Source of the DNA: Methanohalobium evestigatum Z-7303
Lineage (GTDB): Archaea > Halobacteriota > Methanosarcinia > Methanosarcinales > Methanosarcinaceae
Assembly (NCBI RefSeq): GCF_000196655.1
Contig: NC_014253.1
Location: 2,001,423-2,065,422 of the forward strand
Direction: 5' to 3'
DNA length: 64,000 nt
This document shows positions 43,513-53,645 of the stretch, piece after piece (within the stretch, counting starts at the first letter, position 1; every line of letters starts with the position of its first letter). Under the pieces are notes generated by a model. That model did not search any database. It saw only the letters and a list, made by a program, of their open reading frames with translations, and was not told where the DNA came from. The translations under genes and the position numbers were made by a program.

Positions 43513-44928
43513 ATGGATTTCAATCAGGTAATGCAGGAAATGCGAAATCATGCTGTTAAGTGTGTAGAAGAAATAACAAAATACGACACCGTACATGTAG
43601 TATCCCATATAGATGCAGATGGTCTGACATCTGCAGGAATTATCTGTAAAGCTCTTCAACGCAGAGGTATTAATTATTCTACCCGTTTTTTGAAACAGCT
43701 GGATGAAAGTGCCATTGAAGATATCGCCAGTGAAAACCATGAACTTGTTATATTTACAGATCTTGGCAGTGGTATGATTGAAGAAATAAAGTCAGCAGGT
43801 ATTAATGCTGTGATATCAGACCACCACCAACCCAAAGGAGACACAAAGATACTGCAAACCCATCTCAATCCGCACATTTTTGGAGTAAATGGTTCATCAG
43901 AACTTAGCGGTTCAGGTACAACCTACATCCTTGCATCGGTCCTTGGCGACAATAACGACCTTGCAGACCTTGCTATAGTTGGTGCTACAGGCGATTTTCA
44001 ACACTCTAAAAAAGGGTACCTAACCGGTATTAACCGTTTGATACTACAGGAAGGTGCTGAAAACGGTGTATTGCATTACAAAAAGGATTTAACACTTTTT
44101 GGAAAACAGACACGTCCTGTTTTCAAATTACTCCAGTTTTCATCCGACCCTTTCCTTCCCGGACTTACAGGTGATGAAGATGCATGTATAGAATTTTTAC
44201 ACAATCTTGGTATCCGGTTCAGAGGTGATGAACGCTGGAGAAGATGGATTGATTGTACACAGGATGAAAAACAGCATATAGTTTCTGCACTTATGCAACA
44301 CTGTGTAAGGTCAGGTGTCCCGTCCTACAAAATAGAAAGGCTTGTGTCTGAAGTATATGTCCTTTTAAAAGAGCAGGAAGGGACAGAAATGCGCGATAGT
44401 TCTGAATTTTCCACCCTTCTTAACGCAACTGCACGATATGACCATGCTGATATAGGTCTTGCTGTCTGTATAGGTGACCGTGGTGAAGCCTATGAAAAAG
44501 CCAGCAAACTATTAAGTGAACATAGACAGAATCTTGTCAATGGGTTGATGTTTGTTAAGGAGAATGGTGTTACAAAACTCAACAACCTGCAATATTTTGA
44601 TTCAGGGTCAAATATAAAAGAAACAATAGTAGGCATTATTGCTGGTATGAGTACAACTGTTGTCGGTGACCGGTCCTACCCTATAATTGGTTTTGCAGAT
44701 ACTGATGATGGTGTTAAAGTATCGGCAAGAGGAACACAAGATCTTTTAAGACAGGGTCTTAACCTTTCAGAAGCCATATCCAAAACCTGCGAAGAAGTAG
44801 GTGGTGTAGGAGGAGGGCATGATATAGCATCCGGTGCTACAATACCGCATGAAGTAAAAGGAGAGTTCATATATAAACTGGACGAAATTATTGGTTCACA
44901 GATAGGAAGATATAAGAAAAAACAGTAA
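43513..44928 (+). CDS. DHH-family nuclease, RecJ/GAN-like
   Basis: A 471-residue phosphoesterase with 'VVSHIDADGLTSAGI' (motif I), 'VIFTDLGSG' (II), 'AVISDHHQP' (DHH, III) and 'GATGDF' (IV), then a DHHA1 domain ending 'GGVGGGHDIASGATIP'. Archaeal members include GAN, which binds GINS in the CMG helicase, and RecJ-like single-strand exonucleases. Length and motif order fit. The Hjc-like gene upstream is probably cotranscribed. Confidence 0.9.
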   Translation: MDFNQVMQEMRNHAVKCVEEITKYDTVHVVSHIDADGLTSAGIICKALQRRGINYSTRFLKQLDESAIEDIASENHELVIFTDLGSGMIEEIKSAGINAVISDHHQPKGDTKILQTHLNPHIFGVNGSSELSGSGTTYILASVLGDNNDLADLAIVGATGDFQHSKKGYLTGINRLILQEGAENGVLHYKKDLTLFGKQTRPVFKLLQFSSDPFLPGLTGDEDACIEFLHNLGIRFRGDERWRRWIDCTQDEKQHIVSALMQHCVRSGVPSYKIERLVSEVYVLLKEQEGTEMRDSSEFSTLLNATARYDHADIGLAVCIGDRGEAYEKASKLLSEHRQNLVNGLMFVKENGVTKLNNLQYFDSGSNIKETIVGIIAGMSTTVVGDRSYPIIGFADTDDGVKVSARGTQDLLRQGLNLSEAISKTCEEVGGVGGGHDIASGATIPHEVKGEFIYKLDEIIGSQIGRYKKKQ

Positions 44929-45036
44929 CCAATCGATGTGAAAGTAACCAGAGTATTTAAAATAATCAGGAACAAAAGGTTTAATACCAATAATTTCTAA
45001 TTTTTAGTCTTAAAATATACTAATGTAGCGTTTTCT

Positions 45037-45579
45037 ATGGATGAATATAGCGACATCAATGAGATAAAGAATTTTTTTATGTTTGCTGGTAAAGAACAAT
45101 ACCTTATCAAAGAATTAGGTTTGCCGGAAGAATCCATACTTCCACTAATGCTATCTTTAAAATCGGGTGGTTCATGGAGTTATTCTACTGAAGCACTATC
45201 AGTTATGTCTATAAAAAATCCTTCAACACAATACGATGAAAATGAAGACACAGGGTATACATTAGAGGATATCTACCTGTTTTTAAACCCTGAAATTATA
45301 AACAAACAGGGAAGCGTTTATCGGCTTGAAAAATGCAGTAAACGTGGTGAGCGAGTACTTGTAGAACGTCCCTACAGGATAACTGTTAAAGGTGAAAGGA
45401 TCATACTGGCACAGGTACATCCGGAAAAAAAGAAAATTGAGGTTTCTGAACCTGAATACAAATCCATTATATTCACAGGCTCTCCTGCATACAGTGCAGC
45501 ACATGAAATAGAACATCTAACAACAGGAGAAATAAATGGAGAACCTATCTGGAATTTTGAATTATCAAAATCACAATAA
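45037..45579 (+). CDS. Conserved hypothetical protein (180 aa)
   Basis: A soluble acidic protein of 180 residues with an N-terminal helical region ('DINEIKNFFMFAGKEQYLIKELG') and a beta-rich C-terminal half ('RPYRITVKGERIILAQVHPE'). No family recognised and no catalytic motif evident. It lies 12 nt upstream of the FdhD-like gene on the same strand, so the two may be an operon. Confidence 0.6.
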   Translation: MDEYSDINEIKNFFMFAGKEQYLIKELGLPEESILPLMLSLKSGGSWSYSTEALSVMSIKNPSTQYDENEDTGYTLEDIYLFLNPEIINKQGSVYRLEKCSKRGERVLVERPYRITVKGERIILAQVHPEKKKIEVSEPEYKSIIFTGSPAYSAAHEIEHLTTGEINGEPIWNFELSKSQ

Positions 45580-45591
45580 TTCGGGTTATAA

Positions 45592-46371
45592 ATGAGAGAT
45601 GATTATACAAAAACCTATCCTGTAACGAAAGTGGATAGGAAAAAAACAGCAACATGTACCAGTTTTTCAGTTGCCAGAGAAGAAAATGTTGAACTGTATA
45701 TTAACGGGTCAAAAATAGCCTCAATTCTCACCTCTCCTGTAGATATAAAAGAACTTGCAGTGGGTTATGTGATATGTGAGGGTATTGCTGATTTTGCAGA
45801 TATAACCAGAATCTATGAAAGTAAAAACAGAATTGACCTTGAAATTGTGGATGTGGACAGCAAAAGTTTATCATATGAATTACGGTCATCCGGATATATG
45901 GGTATCAGCGCAAAAGATTATCCGACAAAAATACAATCCGATGTGATTTTTGAACCAGAATCCATTTTTTCATCTCAAAAATTTCTTGAATCCGGTATAT
46001 ATCGCCTGACAAAAGGTACCCATCTTGCTGCACTTATTAATCAAAACGGGGAACTTGTAACACAGGCAGTGGATATAGGCAGACATAATGCAATTGATAA
46101 AGTAATAGGCTATTCCAGACTTGCAGGACTGGATGTTTCCAGTTTGTATCTTCTCTCGACTGGCAGACAATCTAATGGAATGGTGTTGAAGTGTTCAAGG
46201 TCAGGTGTATCGTTGTTAGTTACAAAAAGTGCACCTTTAGACAGTGGAATTGAAACTGCCAAAAAAACAGGATTGTGTCTTGTAGGCTTTGCCTCTGAAT
46301 CCAGGATGTATATTTTTGCTAATCCAGAACGTATTAACTTTGATGATAATACTGATAAAAATAAAGATTAA
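45592..46371 (+). CDS. FdhD-like sulfurtransferase homologue lacking the CxxC motif
   Basis: The family donates sulfur to the bis-MGD molybdenum/tungsten cofactor of formate dehydrogenases. The 259-residue protein has 'YINGSKIASILTSPVDIKELAVGYVICEGI', 'TKGTHLAALINQNGELV', 'VDIGRHNAIDKVIG' and 'LLSTGRQSNGMVLKCSRSGV', all FdhD blocks. The loop that carries the persulfide cysteines in E. coli FdhD (GCGVCG) reads 'SSGYMGISAKD' here, with neither Cys. No formate dehydrogenase gene is in the window. Either the homologue delivers another cofactor step or another Cys is used. Confidence 0.82.
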   Translation: MRDDYTKTYPVTKVDRKKTATCTSFSVAREENVELYINGSKIASILTSPVDIKELAVGYVICEGIADFADITRIYESKNRIDLEIVDVDSKSLSYELRSSGYMGISAKDYPTKIQSDVIFEPESIFSSQKFLESGIYRLTKGTHLAALINQNGELVTQAVDIGRHNAIDKVIGYSRLAGLDVSSLYLLSTGRQSNGMVLKCSRSGVSLLVTKSAPLDSGIETAKKTGLCLVGFASESRMYIFANPERINFDDNTDKNKD

Positions 46372-46420
46372 TATAATAAAACAAGTAATTTTTAAATGAT
46401 AAATAAAAGGAGATGCCCAT

Positions 46421-47530
46421 TTGAGTAAAGATATACTTTTGTGGGATGAAACGTTGTTCAAAAACGCTGAAGTCCTTGAAATCGACCACATTCCTGAACA
46501 TTTTGCCTACCGGGACAACCAGCTTCAGGCAATCAAATACAGCTTGAAACCTGTTATAAATGGTATGAATCCAATCAATTGTCTCATAAGTGGACCCCCT
46601 GGAACGGGTAAAACCACTGCTGTAATGAAAATATATAACGAAATACAGGAATATGTCGATGATGTTATCTTTTTAAAGGTTAACTGTCAGATTGATTCCA
46701 CACGCTTTGCTGTGATATCAAGAATTTATAAACAGGTAACAGGTGTCACACCTCCAACTTCCGGTGTTTCTTTCAGGTCACTTTTTGATAAAACAATGGA
46801 CAGTCTTGTAGAAAATGATAGTCGCCTTGTATTAACTCTTGATGATATTAATTACCTTTTCTATGAAAACCATGCTGATGAAGTTATGTATTCACTGCTT
46901 AGAGCACATGAACACTATCCTGGTGTAAAAATTGGTGTTATTGCAGTGGTCAGTGATACAGGGGCTTTCTATCAGTTCGATACAAAAGTGACTTCTGTAT
47001 TTCTTCCAGAAGAAATTGAGTTTCCCAGATATGAATACAGTGAATTGCAGGGTATTATAGATGACAGAATAAAAAATGCATTTTATCCCGATGTAATACC
47101 TGCAGAGGTAAGAGACCATATCGTGCAGTATGTGGATGACCTCGGTGACCTGCGTATAGGCATTGACCTTCTCAAAAGAGCAGGTTTGAATGCTGAAAAA
47201 CGTGCAAGCAGATTTGTAACCAGAGATGATGTTGATAATGCATATGAATCATCCAAATTACTGCATATCTGCCGCAGTATAAGGTCACTTAATTCCAATG
47301 AAAAAAACCTTCTCAGGTTAATAGTGGATAACAATAATATATATGCTGGAAATCTTTATAAATCGTTCCATGAAGCAACCGAACATGGATACACCTACTT
47401 TTATAAACTGATAAACAGGTTATACGCAGCCCGGCACATAGATGTGGAATTTTCAGGACAGGGCAAAAGAGGCAGGTCACGGCTTATTAAACTTAAAACC
47501 AGTCCCAGTGATATTTTAAAATGTCTTTAA
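46421..47530 (+). CDS. cdc6: Orc1/Cdc6-type replication initiator
   Basis: A 369-residue AAA+ initiator that binds origins and loads MCM. 'YRDNQLQAIKYSLKPVI' (Orc1/Cdc6 box), Walker A 'SGPPGTGKTT', Walker B 'VLTLDDINYLF' (DD-N rather than the usual DE), sensor 2 'GDLRIGIDLLKRAG' and a C-terminal winged helix ('YTYFYKLINRLYAARHIDVEF', then 'GRSRLIKL') are seen. The start is a TTG after AAAGGAG. Archaea often carry several paralogues; whether an active origin is nearby is not shown, since I saw no clear origin recognition boxes. Confidence 0.92.
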   Translation: MSKDILLWDETLFKNAEVLEIDHIPEHFAYRDNQLQAIKYSLKPVINGMNPINCLISGPPGTGKTTAVMKIYNEIQEYVDDVIFLKVNCQIDSTRFAVISRIYKQVTGVTPPTSGVSFRSLFDKTMDSLVENDSRLVLTLDDINYLFYENHADEVMYSLLRAHEHYPGVKIGVIAVVSDTGAFYQFDTKVTSVFLPEEIEFPRYEYSELQGIIDDRIKNAFYPDVIPAEVRDHIVQYVDDLGDLRIGIDLLKRAGLNAEKRASRFVTRDDVDNAYESSKLLHICRSIRSLNSNEKNLLRLIVDNNNIYAGNLYKSFHEATEHGYTYFYKLINRLYAARHIDVEFSGQGKRGRSRLIKLKTSPSDILKCL

Positions 47531-47537
47531 AAATAAA

Positions 47538-47565
47538 GAAAAAAAGAGCAGTTGTTAGAAACTGC
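47538..47565 (-). terminator. Thermosome gene terminator
   Basis: On the minus strand, just after the chaperonin stop, GCAGTT (47560-47565 in complement) and AACTGC (47548-47553 in complement) form a 6-bp stem followed by TCTTTTTTT. It lies between two convergent genes. Confidence 0.55.
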
Positions 47566-47578
47566 GTATCTAATTTAT

Positions 47579-49222
47579 TTACATCTGGGGCATTCCGCCC
47601 ATTCCACCGGAGGCTTCTGAGCCACCGCCGCTGGATGCTATTACATCATCGATTCTAAGAATCATTACTGCAGCTTCTGCGGCGGCATTGATTGCCTGTG
47701 TTTTGACTCTAAGGGGTTCAAATACACTTTTATCCCACATGTTTATAACGTTCCCACTGTAGACGTCAAGCCCAGCATTGACTTCTCCCTTTTCGTGATG
47801 GGCTCTCAAATCCATCAGAGTGTCAATCGGGTCAAGTCCTGCGTTTTCTGCCAGTGTCCTTGGGACCACTTCAATTGCTTCTGCAAATGCCTTGACTGAC
47901 AACTGTTCTCTACCGCTAAGACTTGTTGAATAATCATGGAGTTTAAAGGCGAGTTCTACTTCAGGTGATCCTCCACCTGCCACCAGTTTTTCGTCTTCGA
48001 TTGCAACTCCTACAACACGCAGTGCATCATGCAGTGCTCTTTCGACGTTATCGACTACATGTTCTGTTCCGCCGCGTAGCAGGATGGATACAGCCTTTGG
48101 ATTGTCACATCCTGTGATGAAAGTCATTTCGTCGCCGCCGACTTTCTTCTCCTCTACGAATTCAGCTTTACCAAGGTCATTTTCGGATATCTCCTCAAGG
48201 TTTGTTATCAGTCTACCACCGGTTGCGAGAGCAAGTTTTTCCATATCGCTCTTTTTGACACGCCTTACAGCATATATTCCGGCTTTTGCAAGGAAATGCT
48301 GTGCCATGTCATCGATGCCCTTCTGGCAGAATACTACATTTGCTCCACTATCAATAACTTTCTGCACCATGTCACGTATCATCTTTTCTTCCTGGTCAAG
48401 GAAGGACTGGAGCTGGTCTGGAGAGGTGATGGAAATCTCGGTTTCAGTTTCGGCTTCTTTGAGTTCAATTGCTTCATTGATAAGAGCGATTTTTGCACCT
48501 TCAACTTTCTTTGGCATGTTGGAATGTACACGCTCTTTATCGATAAGCATTCCCTGTATCAGTTCAGAATCGTCTATACGACCTCCAACTTTCTTTTCAA
48601 CCTTGATATTGTCCATATCAACGTATTTACCATCGCCTTCTTCAACAACATTGGTCGCTGCATCTACAACAATTTCTGCAAGTTCCATTTTGGATGCTTC
48701 AGCACCCTTACCCGTCATTGCGGTTTCTGCGATTTTAAGGAGCTGATCTCTGTCAGAAATAGTAATGTCACTTGCAATTGAATTTAAAATTTCACTGGCT
48801 TTTTCTGCTGCCATACGGTATCCTGATGCGATGATTGTGGGATGTATCTCCTGTTCAATCATTTCTTCCGCTTTTTTAAGTAATTCACCTGCAAGAACTG
48901 CAGCAGTTGTGGTACCGTCACCGACTTCATCGTCCTGTGTTTTGGCGACTTCCACAATCATTTTGGCAGCGGGATGCTCAATATCCATTTCTCTAAGGAT
49001 GGTAGCCCCGTCATTTGTTATCACTACATCACCCATAGAATCAACAAGCATCTTGTCCATTCCTTTTGGACCGAGTGTAGTCCTTACAGCGTTTGCAACT
49101 GCTTTACCTGCCATTATATTGTTGCTCTGTGCGTCTCTTCCACGGGTTCTCTGAGTTCCCTCTCTTAAAATGAAAATTGGTTGACCTGATGATTGCCCGC
49201 CGTATTGCATTTGACCTGCCAT
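47579..49222 (-). CDS. Thermosome subunit (group II chaperonin)
   Basis: A 547-residue subunit of the double-ring ATP-dependent chaperonin. '[24 protein letters not shown]', '[15 protein letters not shown]' (ATP binding and hydrolysis Asp), '[11 protein letters not shown]'-like '[15 protein letters not shown]' and the Gly/Met-rich C-terminal tail 'GGMGGMPQM' are all canonical. AAAGGAGGC precedes the ATG, and TTTTATATAG about 85 nt upstream is the likely TATA box. Other thermosome paralogues are expected elsewhere in the genome. Confidence 0.96.
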   Translation of the reverse strand: MAGQMQYGGQSSGQPIFILREGTQRTRGRDAQSNNIMAGKAVANAVRTTLGPKGMDKMLVDSMGDVVITNDGATILREMDIEHPAAKMIVEVAKTQDDEVGDGTTTAAVLAGELLKKAEEMIEQEIHPTIIASGYRMAAEKASEILNSIASDITISDRDQLLKIAETAMTGKGAEASKMELAEIVVDAATNVVEEGDGKYVDMDNIKVEKKVGGRIDDSELIQGMLIDKERVHSNMPKKVEGAKIALINEAIELKEAETETEISITSPDQLQSFLDQEEKMIRDMVQKVIDSGANVVFCQKGIDDMAQHFLAKAGIYAVRRVKKSDMEKLALATGGRLITNLEEISENDLGKAEFVEEKKVGGDEMTFITGCDNPKAVSILLRGGTEHVVDNVERALHDALRVVGVAIEDEKLVAGGGSPEVELAFKLHDYSTSLSGREQLSVKAFAEAIEVVPRTLAENAGLDPIDTLMDLRAHHEKGEVNAGLDVYSGNVINMWDKSVFEPLRVKTQAINAAAEAAVMILRIDDVIASSGGGSEASGGMGGMPQM

Positions 49223-49394
49223 TTTATTTAGCCTCCTTTTTGTTATTGTTATCTTGATGATTCTGTTATCTCAAGCTAAGTTTTAGTTGTTTGAAGTTCT
49301 ATATAAAACTTGCTATTTTTGTTTAAACAGCAAATCTTGGCAGGCATTGCCAGTAGAACAAAAAAAAGTTTACAGTAAAGTCCAATTTAAAAAT

Positions 49395-49568
49395 TTACTT
49401 TACTATAGCTTTTGAAGAGCGTTTTTTAAACCTACGTTTGGTCCCATTTGAAGCGAACCTTTGAGCCGGTCCTGTATGTGTTTTATTTGCTCTCGATTCA
49501 GGTACCTTTATAGTGTTTCCGTTTCTGCCTTTTACTTTGACCCAGTTGATACTTCCTGTTTTGCCCAT
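49395..49568 (-). CDS. Small basic protein, DUF5350-like (57 aa)
   Basis: ATG at 49568 opens 57 codons ending TAA at 49395. The product begins [18 protein letters not shown], contains '[19 protein letters not shown]' and ends '[13 protein letters not shown]', strongly basic. I recognise it as the small conserved protein of methanogens labelled DUF5350. Charge and size suggest RNA or ribosome association, which is inference. A T-rich tract on its strand downstream (about 49358-49368) may terminate transcription. Confidence 0.75.
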   Translation of the reverse strand: MGKTGSINWVKVKGRNGNTIKVPESRANKTHTGPAQRFASNGTKRRFKKRSSKAIVK

Positions 49569-49745
49569 ATTTTCATCCTCATTTATGTTTAATATTTATT
49601 ATCCAAAACTTTCAGATTTGTATATTCGTGCAAGATGTCATATATAGTTAAAAAGTTTGTGGGATACTCATCAACTGGAGAATAAGTAACTATATATAAA
49701 TAATGATATCCCTGTAAAAATACAATACTGATAGGGCTGATTATA

Positions 49746-50912
49746 ATGGGATTCATGGATAAGTTGGTGCTTTTTATCATATGCCTTGTTGCTTTTTTCG
49801 GCATGGCTGGCGGTGCACTGATGGGACCCGTGTTACCATCGATGGTCGAGCCGCTTAATACATCCCGTGAAGCAGTTGGATGGGTGCTTGGTGTATATAC
49901 GTTCTCTACTGCATTGTTTATGGTACTGTTAGGTGTGGTGACAGATAAAATAGGTCGCAAAAAAGTGCTAATACCCTGTCTTTTAATCAATGGTGTAGCT
50001 GGTCTGGCGGGTTATTTTGCACCAAACCTTCCAATACTTCTTGTATTCAGATTTATTCAGGGTATAGGTATTGCAGGCATGATGCCTGTGGTAATGACCA
50101 TGATAGGCGAAATCTATGATGGACTTGAAAGGGTTCATGCTATGGGCAGAATGAGCATGACCACAGCTGTAGGTTCGGTGTCTGCACCACTTATCGGGGG
50201 AACCCTTGCAGTTCTCGGCTGGAATTACCCCTTCCTGTTTTACGGATTGACTATTCCTCTTGCATTTATAGCAATGCTTGTCTTGCCCGAAACCATGAAC
50301 GCCAATCCTGAACAAAGAACAGGTTTTAAAAATATGTTCATGTCTCTCAAAGATATCAGAGTGGCATATACAGTGTTTTTAAGTTTTGCAGTATTCTTCC
50401 TTTTATACACAATTGTAATTTATGTCCCATTTATATTGAAAGATAATTTTGGTTTTACGTCACAGGGTGCAGGTCTGGCTCTTGGTGTACAGGGTGCTTC
50501 TATGGTAATATTTGCATCCCAAGCAAAACGTCTGGCATCAAAATATCCAAAATATACCATACTTGGGATAGGGTTCACACTACTGGGTATTGCAGTTGTG
50601 GGCATGTCTGGTGTTTATTCTATACCACAGGTATTCATGTTATTGCTGGTTTTTGGTGTTGGTTTCGGGATGGTTCAACCGTTGCTAAACACACTTGTCA
50701 CTCAGGTGGCTCCCAATGATGCAATGGGGAGTGTTGTGTCACTGTTTAATACAATGAAGTATATCGGCCAAACTGCAGCACCTGCTGTACTTGGTGTAAT
50801 ACTGTTAAATTCCAACCTTGTTGTAGTATTTATATCCTCAGGTTTGCTGGGTTTTTGTGTTGCTATATCTACCTACATAATGAAACACAAAATCTATACA
50901 ACAGACACCTGA
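49746..50912 (+). CDS. Major facilitator superfamily transporter
   Basis: A 388-residue membrane protein with twelve predicted spans. The MFS motif A between helices 2 and 3 is 'GVVTDKIGRKKVLIPC' and the repeat-symmetric region 'RFIQGIGIAGMMPVVMTMIGE' is motif C-like, typical of the drug:H+ antiporter 1 group. The substrate is unknown; multidrug efflux is the default guess. The stop codon is 1 nt from the convergent S2P-like gene. Confidence 0.88.
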   Translation: MGFMDKLVLFIICLVAFFGMAGGALMGPVLPSMVEPLNTSREAVGWVLGVYTFSTALFMVLLGVVTDKIGRKKVLIPCLLINGVAGLAGYFAPNLPILLVFRFIQGIGIAGMMPVVMTMIGEIYDGLERVHAMGRMSMTTAVGSVSAPLIGGTLAVLGWNYPFLFYGLTIPLAFIAMLVLPETMNANPEQRTGFKNMFMSLKDIRVAYTVFLSFAVFFLLYTIVIYVPFILKDNFGFTSQGAGLALGVQGASMVIFASQAKRLASKYPKYTILGIGFTLLGIAVVGMSGVYSIPQVFMLLLVFGVGFGMVQPLLNTLVTQVAPNDAMGSVVSLFNTMKYIGQTAAPAVLGVILLNSNLVVVFISSGLLGFCVAISTYIMKHKIYTTDT

Positions 50913-50913
50913 A

Positions 50914-52017
50914 TCACTGCACAATAGTGAAAGGTACCAGTGTGAAGCAGAGTGCACCAAGAGCAAAAGTAACAATTCCTACTACAAGTCTTCCTTTATC
51001 AAGGTTTATACTGTCTTCAAGAGGTTCTGGATGTCCAACCATAGAAAAAAACGACAATATAAGCCCCCATACCAACCATATAGAACCGTTTTCATTTAAT
51101 ATATAATTCACATATATACCGATACCAAGAAGTAAAAACGGCATGATCGACGATATATATCTGGAATTGTTACCAAACATTGCTTTTAATATATGTCCAC
51201 CATCAAGTTGTCCTGCAGGAAGAAGATTCAACAGTGTAATAAACATACCTACCCATCCTGCAAAAGCAACCGGATGAATCGAGTTTCCAACTGTGCCTGT
51301 AAGTTCCATAAGAAATAAGAACATTGGTGGTAAGCCAAGTTCCAACATAACAGATTGTTGTGTTGTCTGTGAGACAGGATTTAATGACAACCCTACAACA
51401 GTTACAATTATTGACACTACAAGCCCTATAAGAGGTCCAGAAACCCCTACATCAAATAGTGATTTTCTGTCAGGTATCATTCCCCTGTGTTTTATAATCG
51501 CACCCATTGTTCCGATGATTGTGGGAAACGGTATAAAATAGGGCAGTGATGTACGCATCCCATGCCATTTTGCAGCAAAATAATGTCCCATTTCATGTGA
51601 ACCCAGTACAGCCATTATTGCTACTGTAAAAGGAAGTCCTTTAACAATCTGTAACGGGTTGCCGGTTATATCCACACCAAACATCGTTGCTCCTGCAAAC
51701 ATCGTGGTAAAAAACGTAGCTACAGCTAAACCAAGGTTAACATTAACATTTTCTTTTTTCTCCACATATGGAGTTGCTGCAATGATATGTTCTCCAAGTT
51801 CTGATTTGATATGGAGTTGATAACCTTTATTTGCAAAAAGTTTCCATAGACTCTTGTATATGGTCTTCAAGTCAAGTTTGGGATCTCCGTAAAAATATAG
51901 ACTGCTATTGTGTCCTTTCCTAATTTCATATACATTAAAAACTGGGTCTATGTACTTATGCATTTCACTGATAATGTTATCCTGTGATTGTTCCTTTCTA
52001 TCTGTGTCCGATTTCAT
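50914..52017 (-). CDS. Site-2 protease-like M50 metallopeptidase
   Basis: A 367-residue integral membrane zinc protease with 'GSHEMGHYFAAKWHG' (HExxH) near residue 145 and 'LLNLLPAGQLDGGHIL' (the LDG motif) near 270, embedded in about six to seven spans, plus an N-terminal soluble domain of about 90 residues. Such enzymes cut transmembrane segments of regulators. It is the last gene after the AcnX small subunit (7-nt gap) on the same strand, so it is likely cotranscribed with the mevalonate module. Confidence 0.88.
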   Translation of the reverse strand: MKSDTDRKEQSQDNIISEMHKYIDPVFNVYEIRKGHNSSLYFYGDPKLDLKTIYKSLWKLFANKGYQLHIKSELGEHIIAATPYVEKKENVNVNLGLAVATFFTTMFAGATMFGVDITGNPLQIVKGLPFTVAIMAVLGSHEMGHYFAAKWHGMRTSLPYFIPFPTIIGTMGAIIKHRGMIPDRKSLFDVGVSGPLIGLVVSIIVTVVGLSLNPVSQTTQQSVMLELGLPPMFLFLMELTGTVGNSIHPVAFAGWVGMFITLLNLLPAGQLDGGHILKAMFGNNSRYISSIMPFLLLGIGIYVNYILNENGSIWLVWGLILSFFSMVGHPEPLEDSINLDKGRLVVGIVTFALGALCFTLVPFTIVQ

Positions 52018-52024
52018 GTTAAAT

Positions 52025-52435
52025 TTAATTTTGATGATTATAGTCTTTTATCTCGATAAATCCATTACTTCCATCAACTTTTACACGGTAACCGTTTTTT
52101 AAAAGCGTATATGGGTCTCTTTCAAGTTTGTCCACCAATGGTATCCCGGATATAATAGCACCTACAGCTACAATAGGTTCAGATTCGATATTTATCATCG
52201 CAGCAGGAGCTACATCATTTTTGCTTAACTGGTATAATACATAAGAACCAACTGTAGAACCTTTCCCCTGCGGAAAAACAAGAACTTTATCCTTTATGGA
52301 TTTGTTGTAAAGTTCGTGACCCGGTTCAACTACAATTCCGGATTCTGGGTCTACGTTACCCAAAAATGAGATAGAATTATCAGTAATAAGCACTTCTCCC
52401 TCTGCAACTCCTCTGGATATCTTCCTGCAGTTAAT
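52025..52435 (-). CDS. Phosphomevalonate dehydratase small subunit (AcnX swivel domain)
   Basis: Small subunit of the aconitase X enzyme that dehydrates 5-phosphomevalonate to trans-anhydromevalonate 5-phosphate in the archaeal mevalonate pathway. '[22 protein letters not shown]', '[17 protein letters not shown]' (active-site Ser) and '[13 protein letters not shown]' are the swivel-domain blocks. The first canonical start is GTG at 52393, but the residues before it read '[14 protein letters not shown]', the conserved family N-terminus, so the coding region should reach about 52435 (an ATT codon); no ATG/GTG/TTG precedes it before an in-frame stop. The start shown is therefore tentative. Confidence 0.85.
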   Translation of the reverse strand: MNCRKISRGVAEGEVLITDNSISFLGNVDPESGIVVEPGHELYNKSIKDKVLVFPQGKGSTVGSYVLYQLSKNDVAPAAMINIESEPIVAVGAIISGIPLVDKLERDPYTLLKNGYRVKVDGSNGFIEIKDYNHQN

Positions 52436-53627
52436 TTTTGTTGTTTCTATTGTTAGCCCCCGCTTCCCTTATACAATCCTTAATACTACCAAATTTTGAA
52501 GGTATTTTGCACATACCCGGTACATAATTTAATGCTTTGCCTGAATTAACCATCATCATTTTGTAATTTTCACTTGCCGGAGACACTATCATACAGGTAT
52601 CACAGACCACCATCGCACCACTTTTTTCTATTCTGTCAACAATCTGTGGGTTTTTATCCGCAACCTCTTTGGAGGTGCATATCCATACATCCCTGTCAAC
52701 CTGTTTATTATCCAGCAACTGTGCAATGTATTCCAGTTCATCTCCCGAACAATGAGGACATCCAAAGGCTATGATTTCATCACTGTTCTGGATATCAGAA
52801 TTTGTATTATAGACTTCCTGTATCTGGTCAGCTTCGATTGTTATATTTTCTGACGGCTGTTCAAACCTTATATTTTGGGTTTCAGGGGTTACCCCATCTA
52901 CATGATACAGAGCAACCGCACCAGTAGCAGCCATTGATGCTCCAAGTGCCTTTAACTCATCAGAAGACGGTGTATTTTTCAGATGAAACAGTGGAACACG
53001 GTTACCAACCATCATTCCTGTCTGATACCCAAGCGCACCGTAATCAGAACCTGTGAGTTCGCAATCAACCGTTATGGATACATCAGGTATCCTGTTTTCA
53101 TCCAGATGATAGCCGTAATTTGCTGTTTTTCCTATAAGTGCAGCAGACAGTGCTGAAGGTCCACCTTCCCTGTTTGTTCTTGCTCCTATAACCGAATTGG
53201 CATATGATACAGCAGATGATTCACTCCATGCCAGATGGTCTCCATATTCTGTATCAAAGCCTTCAAGGTAATAGGGAGTGCAGGTGCACTTAGTATTGAC
53301 ACCGAGTTTCCTGTAAGCATCAATAATCTCCTGCTGTTTTCTGGCAAAATCTTTTGATATGCCCATTTCATTCCAGTTTTCAAGGTCCATTCCAGCAGGA
53401 TTCAGGATGGCAGGAACTTTGACCTCACCTTCAAGGTCGGATATCCATTCAAGTCCTGCATCACCGATGGTTTTGTAGGATACACCTGCAATCTGGGCAC
53501 TTTTTATAGGTATCAATCCATCGGCATCATAGATGTCACCAAGAGCTACAAGAATCTCAATCGCCTTTTGAAGTGTTTCTCCATGTTCTCCGTTTAATAT
53601 TTGCTCTTCTTCTTTTGTAAGATGCAT
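52431..53627 (-). CDS. Phosphomevalonate dehydratase large subunit (AcnX catalytic domain)
   Basis: The catalytic, Fe-S-containing subunit (398 residues, DUF521/AcnX). Blocks: '[20 protein letters not shown]', '[26 protein letters not shown]' (Cys ligand and active site), '[20 protein letters not shown]', '[10 protein letters not shown]' and '[10 protein letters not shown]'. The last two hold further cluster Cys ligands. In Aeropyrum and Methanosarcina this enzyme acts with the UbiD-type decarboxylase of the next gene. It follows that gene after 18 nt and runs into the small subunit. Confidence 0.92.
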   Translation of the reverse strand: MHLTKEEEQILNGEHGETLQKAIEILVALGDIYDADGLIPIKSAQIAGVSYKTIGDAGLEWISDLEGEVKVPAILNPAGMDLENWNEMGISKDFARKQQEIIDAYRKLGVNTKCTCTPYYLEGFDTEYGDHLAWSESSAVSYANSVIGARTNREGGPSALSAALIGKTANYGYHLDENRIPDVSITVDCELTGSDYGALGYQTGMMVGNRVPLFHLKNTPSSDELKALGASMAATGAVALYHVDGVTPETQNIRFEQPSENITIEADQIQEVYNTNSDIQNSDEIIAFGCPHCSGDELEYIAQLLDNKQVDRDVWICTSKEVADKNPQIVDRIEKSGAMVVCDTCMIVSPASENYKMMMVNSGKALNYVPGMCKIPSKFGSIKDCIREAGANNRNNKN

Positions 53628-53645
53628 ATTTGGATGTCCTTGATG

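Noticed and set aside
46372-46420. Possible replication origin beside cdc6
   Set aside because: The gap is 49 nt and no origin-recognition-box-like repeats or long AT-rich unwinding element could be seen nearby.
48084-48746. 220-residue plus-strand frame opposite the thermosome gene
   Set aside because: Antisense shadow with Ser/Phe-rich composition; the chaperonin on the other strand is unambiguous.
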